NCBI GenBank assembly: GCA_900316505.1
Contig: ONDH01000002.1
Coordinates: forward strand, 33,864-97,863
Length of the DNA stretch: 64,000 bases
Origin: an uncultured Prevotellaceae bacterium
Lineage (GTDB): Bacteria; Bacteroidota; Bacteroidia; Bacteroidales; Bacteroidaceae
Direction: 5' to 3'
The notes beneath the pieces were generated by a model that saw only the letters and a list, made by a program, of their open reading frames with translations, was not told where the DNA came from and did no database searches. Position numbers and translations under genes: made by a program. Of the stretch, positions 18,678 to 27,611 are shown in pieces; position 1 is the stretch's first letter; each line of letters begins with the position of its first letter.

Positions 18678-20101
18678 TGCTGCATCCTCTCCCAAAAGAG
18701 GCAGAAGGCATTCCCTCACCCACCCAGTTCACCTATCCTTTCTGCTATCGTCCCCACCCTCTTTGTCAACTGGCGGCAAAGGAGGTGATAGACTACTGCT
18801 ACAACACCCCAGACATGTACCCTCACGAAGGGAAAATGTTTGGTGTGCTCATCGTGGAGCATGAAGGAAAGCGCTACTACCTACGTGCCTTCTCTGGCAT
18901 CTGCAACGGCACTTGTCACCATGAGGGTTTTGTGCCTCCCATCTACGACCTGCAGCAAGGCTATTTTCGGGAAGAAGAACAACGCATCGTCGAACTGACA
19001 CACCAAATCAACGATTGCGGCAATGAGGAAGAGAGGCTGAAACTGAAGAAACTACGGAAAGAGAAATCGCAAGATCTCCAGACATGGACGTTCCACCAAT
19101 TCCGTATGAGGAATGCCCAAGGAGAGGAAGCAGACCTCATCGATATCTTCAAGGACTACAAATCGCCCTTCCCTGAAGAAGAATACATCGCCTATAAGGA
19201 AGGACGCATCACCACCAAACCCAGAGGAAAATATGGCGTTCCACCTGGCGGTGCAGGTGAATGCTGTGCGCCCAAACTTCTTCAATACGCCTATTTGAAT
19301 GGTTTGAAGCCCATCTGCATGGGAGAATTCTGGATGGGTCCATCAATGGGAAACCAAATGCGTATAGAGGCTAACTTTTACCCATCCTGCCAGCACAAGT
19401 GCGTACCCATCCTTACCTTTATGCTCAAGGGGCTCAACGTGGAAGAGAATCCCCTCGTCCACCGTTCCATGCAACTGCTCAAGCAGGTACGCATCCTGCA
19501 TGAGGAAGATGACTTTCTGATTGTCTATAAACCCTCTGGGCTACTTTCCGTGCCTGGCAAGAATCATGGTGAGCCGTCTCTCATGGAATACCTCTCTAAC
19601 CTCAATCCCAACTATGTCCTCATGCATCGCCTTGACCAAGACACGTCGGGTGTGATGATAGCCGCCAAAAACCGTGAAGCATGCCATTGGATTCAGCAGC
19701 TCTTCATGGAACACAAGATGATCAAGAAATACGTTGCTATTCTCGACGAGCCTTTGAAAGAAGAGCACCTTGCAAACAGTTTCCCAAAAGGCACCATCAC
19801 CCTGCCCCTCTCAAAAAATCCATTCGACAGTCCGCGTCAGGTGGTTGACCATCGTTTTGGCAAACCCGCCTTCACCTATTATGAGTTCACCTCGCCCCAG
19901 CGCATTGAACTTTTCCCTGAAAGCGGCAGAACGCACCAGCTCCGTATCCACTGTGCCCATCCAGAAGGACTCGGCATACCCATCAAGGGGGACATCCTCT
20001 ACGGGAGCGCCTCCGACCGTCTTTACCTCCACGCCGAAAGCCTCTCCTTCTGCCACCCCCTTACCGGCAAATGGATGCACTTTGAAGACAAAGCCTTCTA
20101 A
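18674..20101 (+). CDS. RluA-family pseudouridine synthase with long N-terminal extension
   Basis: A 475-residue protein. Residues about 270-475 are an RluA-type catalytic domain with VVYKPSGLLSVPG-like (IVYKPSGLLSVPGK) and the active-site motif MHRLDQDTSGVM, whose Asp attacks uridine. The first 260 residues are an extension with a charged coiled-coil-like stretch (about 100-140) and the motif GGAGECCAPKLLQYAYLNG. A similar extension occurs in longer RluA-family members of other phyla. The target is probably rRNA or tRNA; which uridine is unknown. The ATG overlaps the mrp stop. The first codons include a small palindrome (CCTCTCCCAAAAGAGG, 18686-18701) encoding HPLPKEA, perhaps a remnant of a repeat element. 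Confidence 0.87.
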   Translation: MMLHPLPKEAEGIPSPTQFTYPFCYRPHPLCQLAAKEVIDYCYNTPDMYPHEGKMFGVLIVEHEGKRYYLRAFSGICNGTCHHEGFVPPIYDLQQGYFREEEQRIVELTHQINDCGNEEERLKLKKLRKEKSQDLQTWTFHQFRMRNAQGEEADLIDIFKDYKSPFPEEEYIAYKEGRITTKPRGKYGVPPGGAGECCAPKLLQYAYLNGLKPICMGEFWMGPSMGNQMRIEANFYPSCQHKCVPILTFMLKGLNVEENPLVHRSMQLLKQVRILHEEDDFLIVYKPSGLLSVPGKNHGEPSLMEYLSNLNPNYVLMHRLDQDTSGVMIAAKNREACHWIQQLFMEHKMIKKYVAILDEPLKEEHLANSFPKGTITLPLSKNPFDSPRQVVDHRFGKPAFTYYEFTSPQRIELFPESGRTHQLRIHCAHPEGLGIPIKGDILYGSASDRLYLHAESLSFCHPLTGKWMHFEDKAF

Positions 20102-20119
20102 TTATTCACTACCACCTTC

Positions 20120-21370
20120 TTACCATTGCTTAGCACGCTGCAGCACCTGCGTCATGCAGTGGGCAGCACCATAACCGTCAATGAGGCTTTCCAGTGGAAT
20201 CCACTCCACAGTAACACCCGCATCGCGGAAACGCTGTTGCAGTTCTTCACTCTGACCACCCACTGCCATGATGTGACGTGGAGCGATGGTCAGGAAGTTG
20301 TTGGCATAATGCATCTCGTCATCGTAATCGATAGGGATGATGGTGAAGCCTCTGCTCTTGATATACTCCACGAAGGGTTTATCCTTCTTCCACAGCGAAT
20401 ACTTCACCTTTCCAGGCTTGCGCACCCAAATGTCGCATGTGTTAAATTCCGGCTGTCCGGGTTTCGCCTCCAAGCAGCTTCGCACCATAGTGCAGAGGTT
20501 GCGGTCAATGATGTTGAAGTGCGTGTCAAGGTGCATCTGCATCTGCCAAAACTTATGGTCGCGCACCACCACCACAGTGTCATGTCCGAAAGCATCAGCC
20601 TCCAGCAACTGTCGGATGCCCTCATCGTTGGTACGCATGCCACATCCAATCAGTGAGATAGTTCCAGCAGGTATATAGTCACCCCCTTCCAATTTGCCTT
20701 CACCTTCGACGCGGAAGATGGGTTTCAGTCCAAGATGTTCATAGCAGAGGTTGATGATACGGGTTTCCGGCGCACGCTGACTGGAGTTCATATTGCAGAT
20801 GATGTGGCCACGAGGCGTTGTGATGCTTTGGTCGCGCGTAAAGTAGAGGTTCATCAGTGGATTCTGGATGTACTGCGCCTCATAGCCTGTATTGTTGTCC
20901 GTACGTGAGAGCTTCACCACCGGCTGCAGCAAGATACAGCGGATGAGGTCGGCACGGCTCATCTTTGAGAGCACGTCCTGTCGGTACTCTTCAGTGGCTT
21001 CCTCACTTTCATTTTCGATACTGCTGATGTCATAGACAAGCACACTTGCCGCAAGAGCACGCAGACTGTCAATGCCCACCTCTGAAAGGATGTCAGACAC
21101 GCGGTGTACGCAGATACCATTCCCCTCAAGCATCTTGATATACTCGGCATGCTCCTCTGCTGCCTTGTCCACATCGAAATAATTTTCAAAAAGTCCTGCT
21201 GTAGGGTGAATGACCCCGTTGAACAGTTCCTGTCCGGGCGTGTGCATCAATATGTCGCCTGCTTTCGCCCATTCAGCTTGTGGATAAACCATGTCAGATG
21301 ATTCCTGGGCCTGTACTGTTGTGCCGCATACAAAGATGGCGGCAAGCACCCATTGTGTGATTTTCTTCAT
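20120..21370 (-). CDS. Exported arginine deiminase-like hydrolase
   Basis: About 416 residues with a signal peptide (KKITQWVLAAIFVCGTTVQA, cleavage probably after AQA), so periplasmic or secreted. The mature part has the guanidino-modifying fold landmarks of arginine deiminase: NLYFTRDQS, LEGGDYI (Asp/Glu pair), MHLDTHFNIID (catalytic His) and the nucleophile in AAHCMTQVL near the C terminus. Classical arginine deiminases are cytoplasmic and fermentative; an exported one could release ammonia from arginine or from arginine-containing peptides outside the cytoplasm. The exact substrate is not readable. I prefer the ATG at 21370 because the signal peptide starts there; one at 21379 adds three residues. 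It lies downstream of sstT on the same strand. Confidence 0.8.
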   Translation of the reverse strand: MKKITQWVLAAIFVCGTTVQAQESSDMVYPQAEWAKAGDILMHTPGQELFNGVIHPTAGLFENYFDVDKAAEEHAEYIKMLEGNGICVHRVSDILSEVGIDSLRALAASVLVYDISSIENESEEATEEYRQDVLSKMSRADLIRCILLQPVVKLSRTDNNTGYEAQYIQNPLMNLYFTRDQSITTPRGHIICNMNSSQRAPETRIINLCYEHLGLKPIFRVEGEGKLEGGDYIPAGTISLIGCGMRTNDEGIRQLLEADAFGHDTVVVVRDHKFWQMQMHLDTHFNIIDRNLCTMVRSCLEAKPGQPEFNTCDIWVRKPGKVKYSLWKKDKPFVEYIKSRGFTIIPIDYDDEMHYANNFLTIAPRHIMAVGGQSEELQQRFRDAGVTVEWIPLESLIDGYGAAHCMTQVLQRAKQW

Positions 21371-21473
21371 ATAGACCATATTTGTTATAACTCAACTTTC
21401 GCAAGTTCAGCTTGCTTGAGTAGATAAAGGGAGATAGAATTAGATAAAAGGAGATAAAAGACTTGTGAGGGAC

Positions 21474-21542
21474 ACTTACGTTCGTTTGTGGGCAAGACTT
21501 ACGTGCACGAGTGGAAGTCACTTATCGCTGACTATAGGAGTC
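21474..21542. repeat. Three imperfect 23-nt tandem repeats
   Basis: Units begin at 21474, 21497 and 21520. Each starts ACTTACG (third copy ACTTATCG), and the first two contain GTGG further on. The third unit overlaps the sstT stop codon and supplies its last codons. A partial unit (ACTTGTGAGGGAC) precedes the first. AT-rich GAGATAAAAG copies lie just upstream. Confidence 0.6.
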
Positions 21543-22759
21543 CCCCCTTTCTTTTTGTTATAATATTCAGCTGTCGCTGTGAAGAACACGTCACCACTGG
21601 AATTAAGTGCAGTCTCCACACTGTCTTGGACGACACCAATGATGAAGCCGACAGCAACAGCCTGCATGGCGACATCATTGCCGATGCCCAAAAACGAACA
21701 AGCCATCGGAATGAGCAATAGAGAACCGCCTGCCACCCCTGAGGCACCACAAGCACCCAATGTGGCAATGATGCAGAGGAAGAGTGCCGACATGAAGGAC
21801 ACCTCAACGCCCATGGTGTTAGCCACAGCCAAGGTCATCACGGTGATGGTCACAGCAGCACCATCCATATTGATGGTGGCTCCCAGCGGAATGCTCACAG
21901 AATAGAAGTCCTCATCCAGTTTAAGCCGCTTGCACAAGGTCATGTTGATGGGGATGTTTGCGGCTGAAGAACGTGTGAAGAATGCGTTAATTCCACTTTC
22001 CTTCAAGCACGTGAAGAGCAGTGGATAAGGGTTCTTTTTGGTCACAAAAAACGAAATGAGCGGATTGAAGATAAGCGTATTAGCAAACATGCACCCCACC
22101 AGCAGCAACACCAGATGTCCATAGGTGGAGAACACGTTGAGTCCGCCCTCTGACACAGACGAGAAGACCAAACCCAAGATACCGAAAGGGGCAAATTGGA
22201 TGACCCATTTTACGACCTGCGAGACGACCTCTGCAAAATCGCTCACCACATCAATGGTTTGCTTGTTGGCACATGCCTTCAATGCAATACCCACCAGAAT
22301 AGCCCAAAACAAAATGCCGATGTAGTTGGCTGATGAAACGGACATCAGCGGGTTGGTCACCATATTGGTCAGCAGGTTCGTGAACACATCGTTCAGCGCA
22401 CTTGGCGCATTGCCCTCCATCATATCATTCAGTTGAAGCGTGACAGGAAAGAGGAAACTGCCAACCACTGCACACAAAGCAGCGATGAATGTACTAAGTA
22501 CATAGCAGAAAATAAGCACACGGAAACGGGGACCCAATCCACCACCAGCCTTGGCTATGCTTGCTGCCACCAATACCGCCACCAACACGGGGGCGATGGC
22601 TTTCAGCGCACTCACAAACACCTGTCCGAGAATGGAAAAGCCTGTCCATTCAGGCACGACCATTCCAAGAACAGCACCAATCACCAGACCTATTAAGATA
22701 CGGAGCACAAGGCTAATTTGGGTCCAACGTTGAAACAATTGCAAAAATGGTTTCATCAT
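21518..22759 (-). CDS. sstT: Serine/threonine:sodium symporter
   Basis: A 413-residue carrier of the dicarboxylate/amino acid:cation symporter family. Eight membrane segments with two re-entrant loops are expected. ESGINAFFTRSSAANIP and SIPLGATINMDGAA are the re-entrant signatures, and the overall sequence matches SstT, which imports serine and threonine with sodium. It starts 9 bases after the stop of the porin gene, indicating one transcript in which the outer-membrane channel and the inner-membrane importer are made together. Sodium for uptake could come from the methylmalonyl-CoA decarboxylase encoded 5 kb away. Confidence 0.93.
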   Translation of the reverse strand: MMKPFLQLFQRWTQISLVLRILIGLVIGAVLGMVVPEWTGFSILGQVFVSALKAIAPVLVAVLVAASIAKAGGGLGPRFRVLIFCYVLSTFIAALCAVVGSFLFPVTLQLNDMMEGNAPSALNDVFTNLLTNMVTNPLMSVSSANYIGILFWAILVGIALKACANKQTIDVVSDFAEVVSQVVKWVIQFAPFGILGLVFSSVSEGGLNVFSTYGHLVLLLVGCMFANTLIFNPLISFFVTKKNPYPLLFTCLKESGINAFFTRSSAANIPINMTLCKRLKLDEDFYSVSIPLGATINMDGAAVTITVMTLAVANTMGVEVSFMSALFLCIIATLGACGASGVAGGSLLLIPMACSFLGIGNDVAMQAVAVGFIIGVVQDSVETALNSSGDVFFTATAEYYNKKKGGTPIVSDK

Positions 22760-22768
22760 TTTATGGTA

Positions 22769-23938
22769 TTAATAAAGTTTTATACGATAAATCAAACTGA
22801 GTTCAATGCGGTCGGTATTATAGTCCTTCAAACCGCATGCTTTCTTATAGTCCACTTTCTTCCCCACATAAGCCAGGGAGATTTTAGCATCCTGCGAAAG
22901 GTCAGGAATCCATTGCACAGCAGCCTGATAGGTGTAACTTGTACGGTAGTTCTTGAAAGTGGCATCGTCTCTCATCGAGGCTGTTTCCACCCCACCCTTC
23001 ACAAAACAGTTCCAATGGGAAGCCGGCTGATAATGCAGTTCGCTAATCACGCTGTTGTAGTTCACGTTCCGAGCCACATCACCCGTCTCGCCTGACACAA
23101 GTCCATGACGATCCACATTCTCCCATGCTGCATAGTAATCGACAAACCACTGCCAGCGTTTCAGATTCAGTTTCTGACCCAGCATGAGATAGTGGGTATC
23201 TGTCCGATGGGCTTCATGCATATAGGTGTAAGCCCACAATGTCTGCAACTTTCCGCCCAGCATGTCGCCTGTCCAATTGAAGGTAGTGCCCAGCGGATGC
23301 TTGGAACGTTTCAGGTCGGCTCCAGGATACGCCCTGTTCAAACTGTTGTTGTTGGCGTTGAACACCTCCAACTGCAAATCGTGCCCTTTCACGGGCGTGA
23401 AGGCAACCTGTGCACCAACATGAAACTCAGCCAAGCCATTGACAAAGTCCGAATACTCAATCACCTGAATCGGATTGTAGTCGAACTCAAAACCACCAAG
23501 GCTCAACTCCTTCTTGCCTGCCGTGAGACGCCAATGGTCATTCACCTTGTAGTTGACCTGCATGAAGTCTATATTGTTCGAGAAATTGTCATCCTGATGT
23601 TCACCTGGTCTGTTCAGCCGATAGCGCAAACGATAACTCCAGTGGTCGTCAAATGCGCCTTTCATCTCCAAGCGCAGTTGGCGTCCCTTGAAGGAGCCCC
23701 CTTCTTCGTCGCCATTAAACCGCTCCTGATAAGATGTGTGCATATTCAGGAAAACATTGAACGCATCCGAATGTTTCTCTACTTTCAGCAGACGTTCACT
23801 CAACGAGGTCACTCCGCTGTCGTCACCACCCAATCGACTATTATTGCCTTGAGCACATACAGTTCCTGTGCCATACAAAAAGACGAAGGCCATTGTCAGG
23901 AAATTGCGCCCACAAGCCTTAGAAATCTCTTTCTTCAT
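22769..23938 (-). CDS. Outer-membrane porin (OprP/OprO-like)
   Basis: About 389 residues with a signal peptide (FLTMAFVFLYGTGTVCAQ) and many alternating-hydrophobicity strands, ending in an aromatic-hydrophobic stretch (RIELSLIYRIKLY) typical of beta-barrel C termini. Internal strands such as RQLRLEMKGAF, WSYRLRYRLNRPG and WRLTAGKKELSLGGFEF match the phosphate-selective porin O/P family. The solute is not known. The open frame extends to 24016, but the signal peptide fixes the start at 23938. It precedes sstT by 9 bases. Upstream lies a hairpin repeat rather than a clear -7 box. Confidence 0.82.
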   Translation of the reverse strand: MKKEISKACGRNFLTMAFVFLYGTGTVCAQGNNSRLGGDDSGVTSLSERLLKVEKHSDAFNVFLNMHTSYQERFNGDEEGGSFKGRQLRLEMKGAFDDHWSYRLRYRLNRPGEHQDDNFSNNIDFMQVNYKVNDHWRLTAGKKELSLGGFEFDYNPIQVIEYSDFVNGLAEFHVGAQVAFTPVKGHDLQLEVFNANNNSLNRAYPGADLKRSKHPLGTTFNWTGDMLGGKLQTLWAYTYMHEAHRTDTHYLMLGQKLNLKRWQWFVDYYAAWENVDRHGLVSGETGDVARNVNYNSVISELHYQPASHWNCFVKGGVETASMRDDATFKNYRTSYTYQAAVQWIPDLSQDAKISLAYVGKKVDYKKACGLKDYNTDRIELSLIYRIKLY

Positions 23939-23960
23939 ATTTTTCACAAGATTTATAGAG

Positions 23961-24109
23961 GTTAGGAATGAGGAGAGACGAAGGCTGAACGAAGGCTGAC
24001 AACAGACAATAGACAACGGTCATAGGAATGAGGAGTTGGCTATCCAGTTGTTCCCTCATCAGGAGCAAGCCGCATGGCAATTCCTCATTCCTAAATCCTC
24101 ATTTCTAAC
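23961..24109. repeat. Hairpin element A (arms GGAATGAGGA)
   Basis: Inverted arms AGGAATGAGGAGTTG (24024-24038) and CAATTCCTCATTCCTA (24078-24093), with an outer pair at 23961-23975 and about 24095-24109. Between the arms, the complement reads GCCATGCGGCTTG, the core shared with the elements near 30660 and 54270. It separates the phosphohexomutase and porin genes and could act as a terminator. Confidence 0.6.
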
Positions 24110-24112
24110 TAA

Positions 24113-25849
24113 TTACAATCCCAAGTCCTTCTTGATGGCATCCACCTTAGCAGCAGCCTCGGCAGTGGCAGCAGGATAGCACTTCGGACACTCCATCTCG
24201 CCCTTCACCTCCACATAGAACTTAATCTTAGGTTCGGTGCCTGATGGACGCACAGAAATCTTGGTGCCGTCAGCAGTGAACCACTGGAGCACGTTGCTGG
24301 TGGCTGGCATGTCAAGTGCAGATTCCTTGCCGTCGCACACCTGCTTCAGCGTCTTGTAGTCCTTCACGCACACCACAGGGCTGCCACCCAGCGATGCAGG
24401 AGGATTCTTACGGAAGTCTTCCATCATCTGCTTGATTTCGTCAGCACCGCTCTTACCAGGCTTCGTCACACTGATGGCATTCTGATAAGCAAAGCCATAG
24501 TCGAGGTAAATCTTCATGAGCAGGTCATACAGCGTCATGCCGTTATCCTTTGCCCATGCAGCAATCTCGCAGAGCAAACAGATGGAAGCAGGGCTGTCCT
24601 TGTCGCGCACCTTGTCAAATGGGAGGTAGCCAAATGATTCCTCACCTCCGCCAATATACTTCTTCACGCCCTCAGAGAGCTTGATTTCACGTGCAATCCA
24701 CTTAAAGCCAGTATAGACGTCACGAATCTCCACGTTGTTGCGCTTAGCGATTTCAGCGATGGTCTCCGTTGTCACGATGGTCTTCACCATGAACTCGTTG
24801 CCCTTCAGCTGACCCAGCTTCTTCTTGTTCTCAATAATATAGTAAGAGAGCATCAGCGCTGTCTGGTTACCATTCAGGATGCACCACTCGCCCTTAGGAT
24901 CACGGCACACCACAGCCAGACGGTCTGCATCAGGATCAGAAGCCAGCACGAGGTCAGCATTCAGCTTGGTGCCCAACTTCATGCCCAGCGTCATCGCCTC
25001 AGAGTTCTCAGGGTTAGGAGAAACCACTGTTGGGAAGTTGCCGTCAATCACCATCTGCTCCTTCACCACGTTGATGTTCTGGAAGCCCCAAGTGCGCAGA
25101 GCGGCAGGGATAATCACGCGGCCTGTTCCGTGCAGCGGAGAATAAACGATACAAAGATCCTTCTGACGGTTAATCACATCTTGGTCAATCAGCGCCTCAT
25201 GCACAGCGTTCAGATAGTCGATATCCATCTCACCACCGATAATCTGGATGAGGTCATTGTTAGGCGTGAACTTCACTTGGTCAATCGTCACCTTGTTCAC
25301 CTCATCAATGATGCCCGTGTCATGTGGAGCCAGCACCTGTGCACCATCGTCCCAATAAGCCTTGTAACCGTTATACTCGCGTGGGTTGTGGCTGGCTGTG
25401 ATGTTCACACCTGCCTGAGCACCCAACTGACGGATAGCAAATGAAATCTCAGGAGTAGGACGAAGGCTCTCGAAGAGATAAGCCTTAATGCCATTAGCCG
25501 AGAAGATGTCAGCCACGGTCTCAGCAAAAAGGCGAGAGTTGTTGCGGCAGTCATGACCCACCACAACACTGATGTCCTTCTTGCCAGCGAATGCCTTGTT
25601 GATATAGTTGGCAAAGCCTTGAGTGGCCATACCTACAATATACTTGTTCATGCGGTTGGTGCCCGCACCCATGATACCGCGCAAACCGCCAGTACCAAAC
25701 TCCAGATTCTGATAAAATGCGTCGATGAGGGCAGTCTTGTCCTCTGCATCGAGCATAGCCTTCACTTCAGCCTGTGTCTCGGCGTCAAAAGCGGGAGAAA
25801 GCCACTTCTGAGCCTCAGCCGTACACTGCTTAATCAGTTCGTTGTCCAT
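24113..25849 (-). CDS. Phosphoglucomutase/phosphomannomutase (phospho-sugar mutase)
   Basis: A 578-residue alpha-D-phosphohexomutase interconverting hexose 1- and 6-phosphates. The phospho-serine loop is TASHNPREYNGYKAYW, the metal loop is DPDADRLAV, the sugar-binding loop is GGGEESFGYL, and the phosphate-binding loop SVRPSGTEPKIKFYVE lies near the C terminus; all four are intact. The length fits the PgcA-like group of Gram-positives and Bacteroidetes. It supplies glucose-1-phosphate for glycogen and surface polysaccharides, or routes glycogen-derived glucose-1-phosphate into glycolysis alongside the glucanotransferase. It has its own promoter at 25918-25925. Confidence 0.94.
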   Translation of the reverse strand: MDNELIKQCTAEAQKWLSPAFDAETQAEVKAMLDAEDKTALIDAFYQNLEFGTGGLRGIMGAGTNRMNKYIVGMATQGFANYINKAFAGKKDISVVVGHDCRNNSRLFAETVADIFSANGIKAYLFESLRPTPEISFAIRQLGAQAGVNITASHNPREYNGYKAYWDDGAQVLAPHDTGIIDEVNKVTIDQVKFTPNNDLIQIIGGEMDIDYLNAVHEALIDQDVINRQKDLCIVYSPLHGTGRVIIPAALRTWGFQNINVVKEQMVIDGNFPTVVSPNPENSEAMTLGMKLGTKLNADLVLASDPDADRLAVVCRDPKGEWCILNGNQTALMLSYYIIENKKKLGQLKGNEFMVKTIVTTETIAEIAKRNNVEIRDVYTGFKWIAREIKLSEGVKKYIGGGEESFGYLPFDKVRDKDSPASICLLCEIAAWAKDNGMTLYDLLMKIYLDYGFAYQNAISVTKPGKSGADEIKQMMEDFRKNPPASLGGSPVVCVKDYKTLKQVCDGKESALDMPATSNVLQWFTADGTKISVRPSGTEPKIKFYVEVKGEMECPKCYPAATAEAAAKVDAIKKDLGL

Positions 25850-25898
25850 AATTATTAGAAATGTTTAGTTGTGAGTTGCCTCATAGTTGATGTCAAGC

Positions 25899-25925
25899 CC
25901 CACATGTGGGCTGGTTGCAAAGATA
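25899..25925 (-). promoter_or_regulatory. Promoter of the phosphohexomutase gene with adjacent palindrome
   Basis: The minus strand reads TATCTTTGCAACCAG (-7 box at 25918-25925), then the perfect 12-bp palindrome CCCACATGTGGG (25899-25910) at the likely transcription start. The same 15 bases occur at 31570-31584, also followed by a 12-bp palindrome. The palindrome could be an operator. Confidence 0.55.
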
Positions 25926-26159
25926 AAACAAAAAATCGAAAACAGAACCATGCTCTCAGTTTTTTTTCTTCTCCACCCCCAAATTCTCACACAAAACGCA
26001 GGCAACACCTCCCCAAATGTGGCATTATTTGCACTCAGCCATCCGGCCAAGCAAGTGGATGGTGTAGCGCCAGCAGTTTTCAATAGTGGCAATCCCCACA
26101 TGCTCGTTGATGGTGTCTTTCTCAGGTTCTCCAATTCCTTCCCAACAGTTATTGAGGTA

Positions 26160-26274
26160 TCTCACCCATACAGGTGTCGGTGTCTCACCCATACAGGTGT
26201 CGGTGTCTCACTCATACAGGTGTCGGTGTCTCACTCATACAGGTGTTGGCGTCTCAACCATACACCCAACGAGG
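26160..26274. repeat. Five 23-nt tandem repeats, TCTCACCCATACAGGTG family
   Basis: Units start at 26160, 26183, 26206, 26229 and 26252. The first four differ at only a few positions; the fifth is degenerate (CATACACCCAACGAGG). Each good unit can fold on itself through CACC and GGTG. A second locus of the same family lies at 62387-62470 with the same leading (GAGGTA) and trailing sequence. There are no spacers, so this is not a CRISPR array. Confidence 0.85.
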
Positions 26275-26343
26275 TCTCTCACACACACCTCATAGCAATT
26301 ATTGTGATTAGCATAGGCTTCTCAATGAGATAAGTGGAGAGAA

Positions 26344-26379
26344 AAAGCAGGGGCACTTCGTTTGAAGCACCCCTGCTTT
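26344..26379 (-). terminator. Terminator of the methylmalonyl-CoA decarboxylase operon
   Basis: The 10-bp stem AAAGCAGGGG / CCCCTGCTTT encloses a smaller hairpin (CTTC GTTT GAAG). A/T tracts on both sides let it work in either direction. It lies 22 bases past the mmdB stop. Confidence 0.85.
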
Positions 26380-26401
26380 ATTATATATATATGTATATCC
26401 C

Positions 26402-27574
26402 TTACGAGAGGAAACCGAGCAGGACACCAGCTGCAACAGCAGAACCGATGACACCTGCTACATTGGGACCCATAGCGTGCATAAGCAGATAGTTGTGTGG
26501 GTCTGCCTTCAAACCTTCGTTCTGCGAGATGCGGGCAGCCATTGGGACTGCTGACACACCGGCATTACCAATGAGCGGGTTAATCTTCTGGCTCTTCGGG
26601 AGGAAGATGTTCATGATGTGAACGAAGATGACACCGCTGGCAGTTGCCACCACGAATGCACATGCACCGATGATGAAGATGAAGATGGTGTTCCATGTGA
26701 GGAACTCAGATGCCTGAGTAGAGCAACCCACGGTGAGACCAAGGAGCATCACGATGATGTCGTTGAGGGCACTGCCTGCTGTCTTGGCAAGACGTGTGGT
26801 CTTGGTTGACTCCTTGAGGAGGTTACCGAAGAACAACATGCCGAGCAGGGGCAGACCTGACGGAACGATGAACGTGGTGATCAGCAGACCGACAATCGGG
26901 AAGAGCATCTTCTCTGTCTGGCTAACCTGACGAGCTGGCTTCATCTTGATTTGACGCTGCTTCTTGGTGGTGAGCAGTTTCATGATGCCCGGCTGAATCA
27001 CAGGAACGAGTGCCATGTAGGAGTATGCACACACAGCAATAGCACCCATGAGGTTAGGACTCAACTTGCTGGAGAGGAAGATGGCGGTAGGACCGTCAGC
27101 ACCACCGATGATGGCGATACCAGCAGCCTGATTAGGTTCAAATCCCAGAGCAAGTGCCACCATGTAGGCTCCGAAGATACCAAACTGGGCAGCAGCACCA
27201 ATGAGCATAAGTTTCGGATTGGCAATCAGCGCCGAGAAATCGGTCATTGCACCAATACCCAAGAAGATGAGAGGAGGATACCATCCCTGGCGCACACCCT
27301 GATAGAAGATGTTGAGCACGGAATTATCCTCGTAGAGACCTATCTCAAGACCAGCATCCTTGAAGGGAATATTTCCCAAGATGATGCCGAGACCAATCGG
27401 AATGAGAAGCAGCGGCTCGAAATCCTTGGCAATAGCAAGCCAGATGAAGAAGGCACCCACAGCAATCATGATGATGTTTGCCCACTCCACATTGGCAAAG
27501 CCTGTGTATGTCAGGAAATCCAGAAGCTTCGTTCCGATGAAGTCCATTGTAGAAACACTTTCGAGTAACATCAT
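26402..27574 (-). CDS. mmdB: Sodium-pumping decarboxylase, beta subunit
   Basis: A 390-residue membrane protein with about eleven hydrophobic segments. It matches the beta subunits of oxaloacetate and methylmalonyl-CoA decarboxylases: NPKLMLIGAAAQFGIFGAYM, GGADGPTAIF and the C-terminal NAGVSAVPMAARISQ. This subunit releases CO2 from carboxybiotin and moves sodium ions outward. It is the last gene of the cluster mce-mmdA-oadG-biotin carrier-mmdB and is followed by a strong terminator. Given the carboxyltransferase and epimerase upstream, methylmalonyl-CoA is the likely substrate. Confidence 0.93.
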   Translation of the reverse strand: MMLLESVSTMDFIGTKLLDFLTYTGFANVEWANIIMIAVGAFFIWLAIAKDFEPLLLIPIGLGIILGNIPFKDAGLEIGLYEDNSVLNIFYQGVRQGWYPPLIFLGIGAMTDFSALIANPKLMLIGAAAQFGIFGAYMVALALGFEPNQAAGIAIIGGADGPTAIFLSSKLSPNLMGAIAVCAYSYMALVPVIQPGIMKLLTTKKQRQIKMKPARQVSQTEKMLFPIVGLLITTFIVPSGLPLLGMLFFGNLLKESTKTTRLAKTAGSALNDIIVMLLGLTVGCSTQASEFLTWNTIFIFIIGACAFVVATASGVIFVHIMNIFLPKSQKINPLIGNAGVSAVPMAARISQNEGLKADPHNYLLMHAMGPNVAGVIGSAVAAGVLLGFLS

Positions 27575-27611
27575 AGTTGTTTACAATTTGAATGATCCAT
27601 TGACTATTTTG

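Larger units (their letters stand above)
25850..26401. other. Intergenic region with promoter, tandem repeats and terminator
   Basis: From right to left: the terminator of the decarboxylase operon (26344-26379), five 23-nt tandem repeats (26160-26274), a GC-richer stretch with no recognisable gene, and the promoter and leader of the phosphohexomutase gene. Small reading frames across the repeats only reflect the repeat and are not taken as genes. Confidence 0.6.

Noticed and set aside
18686..18701. Palindrome at the start of the pseudouridine synthase as a definite repeat insertion
   Set aside because: Only a 5-bp stem; similarity to the topB element is too weak to claim.
26160..26274. CRISPR array
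   Set aside because: Repeats are head to tail without spacers, and no cas gene is present.
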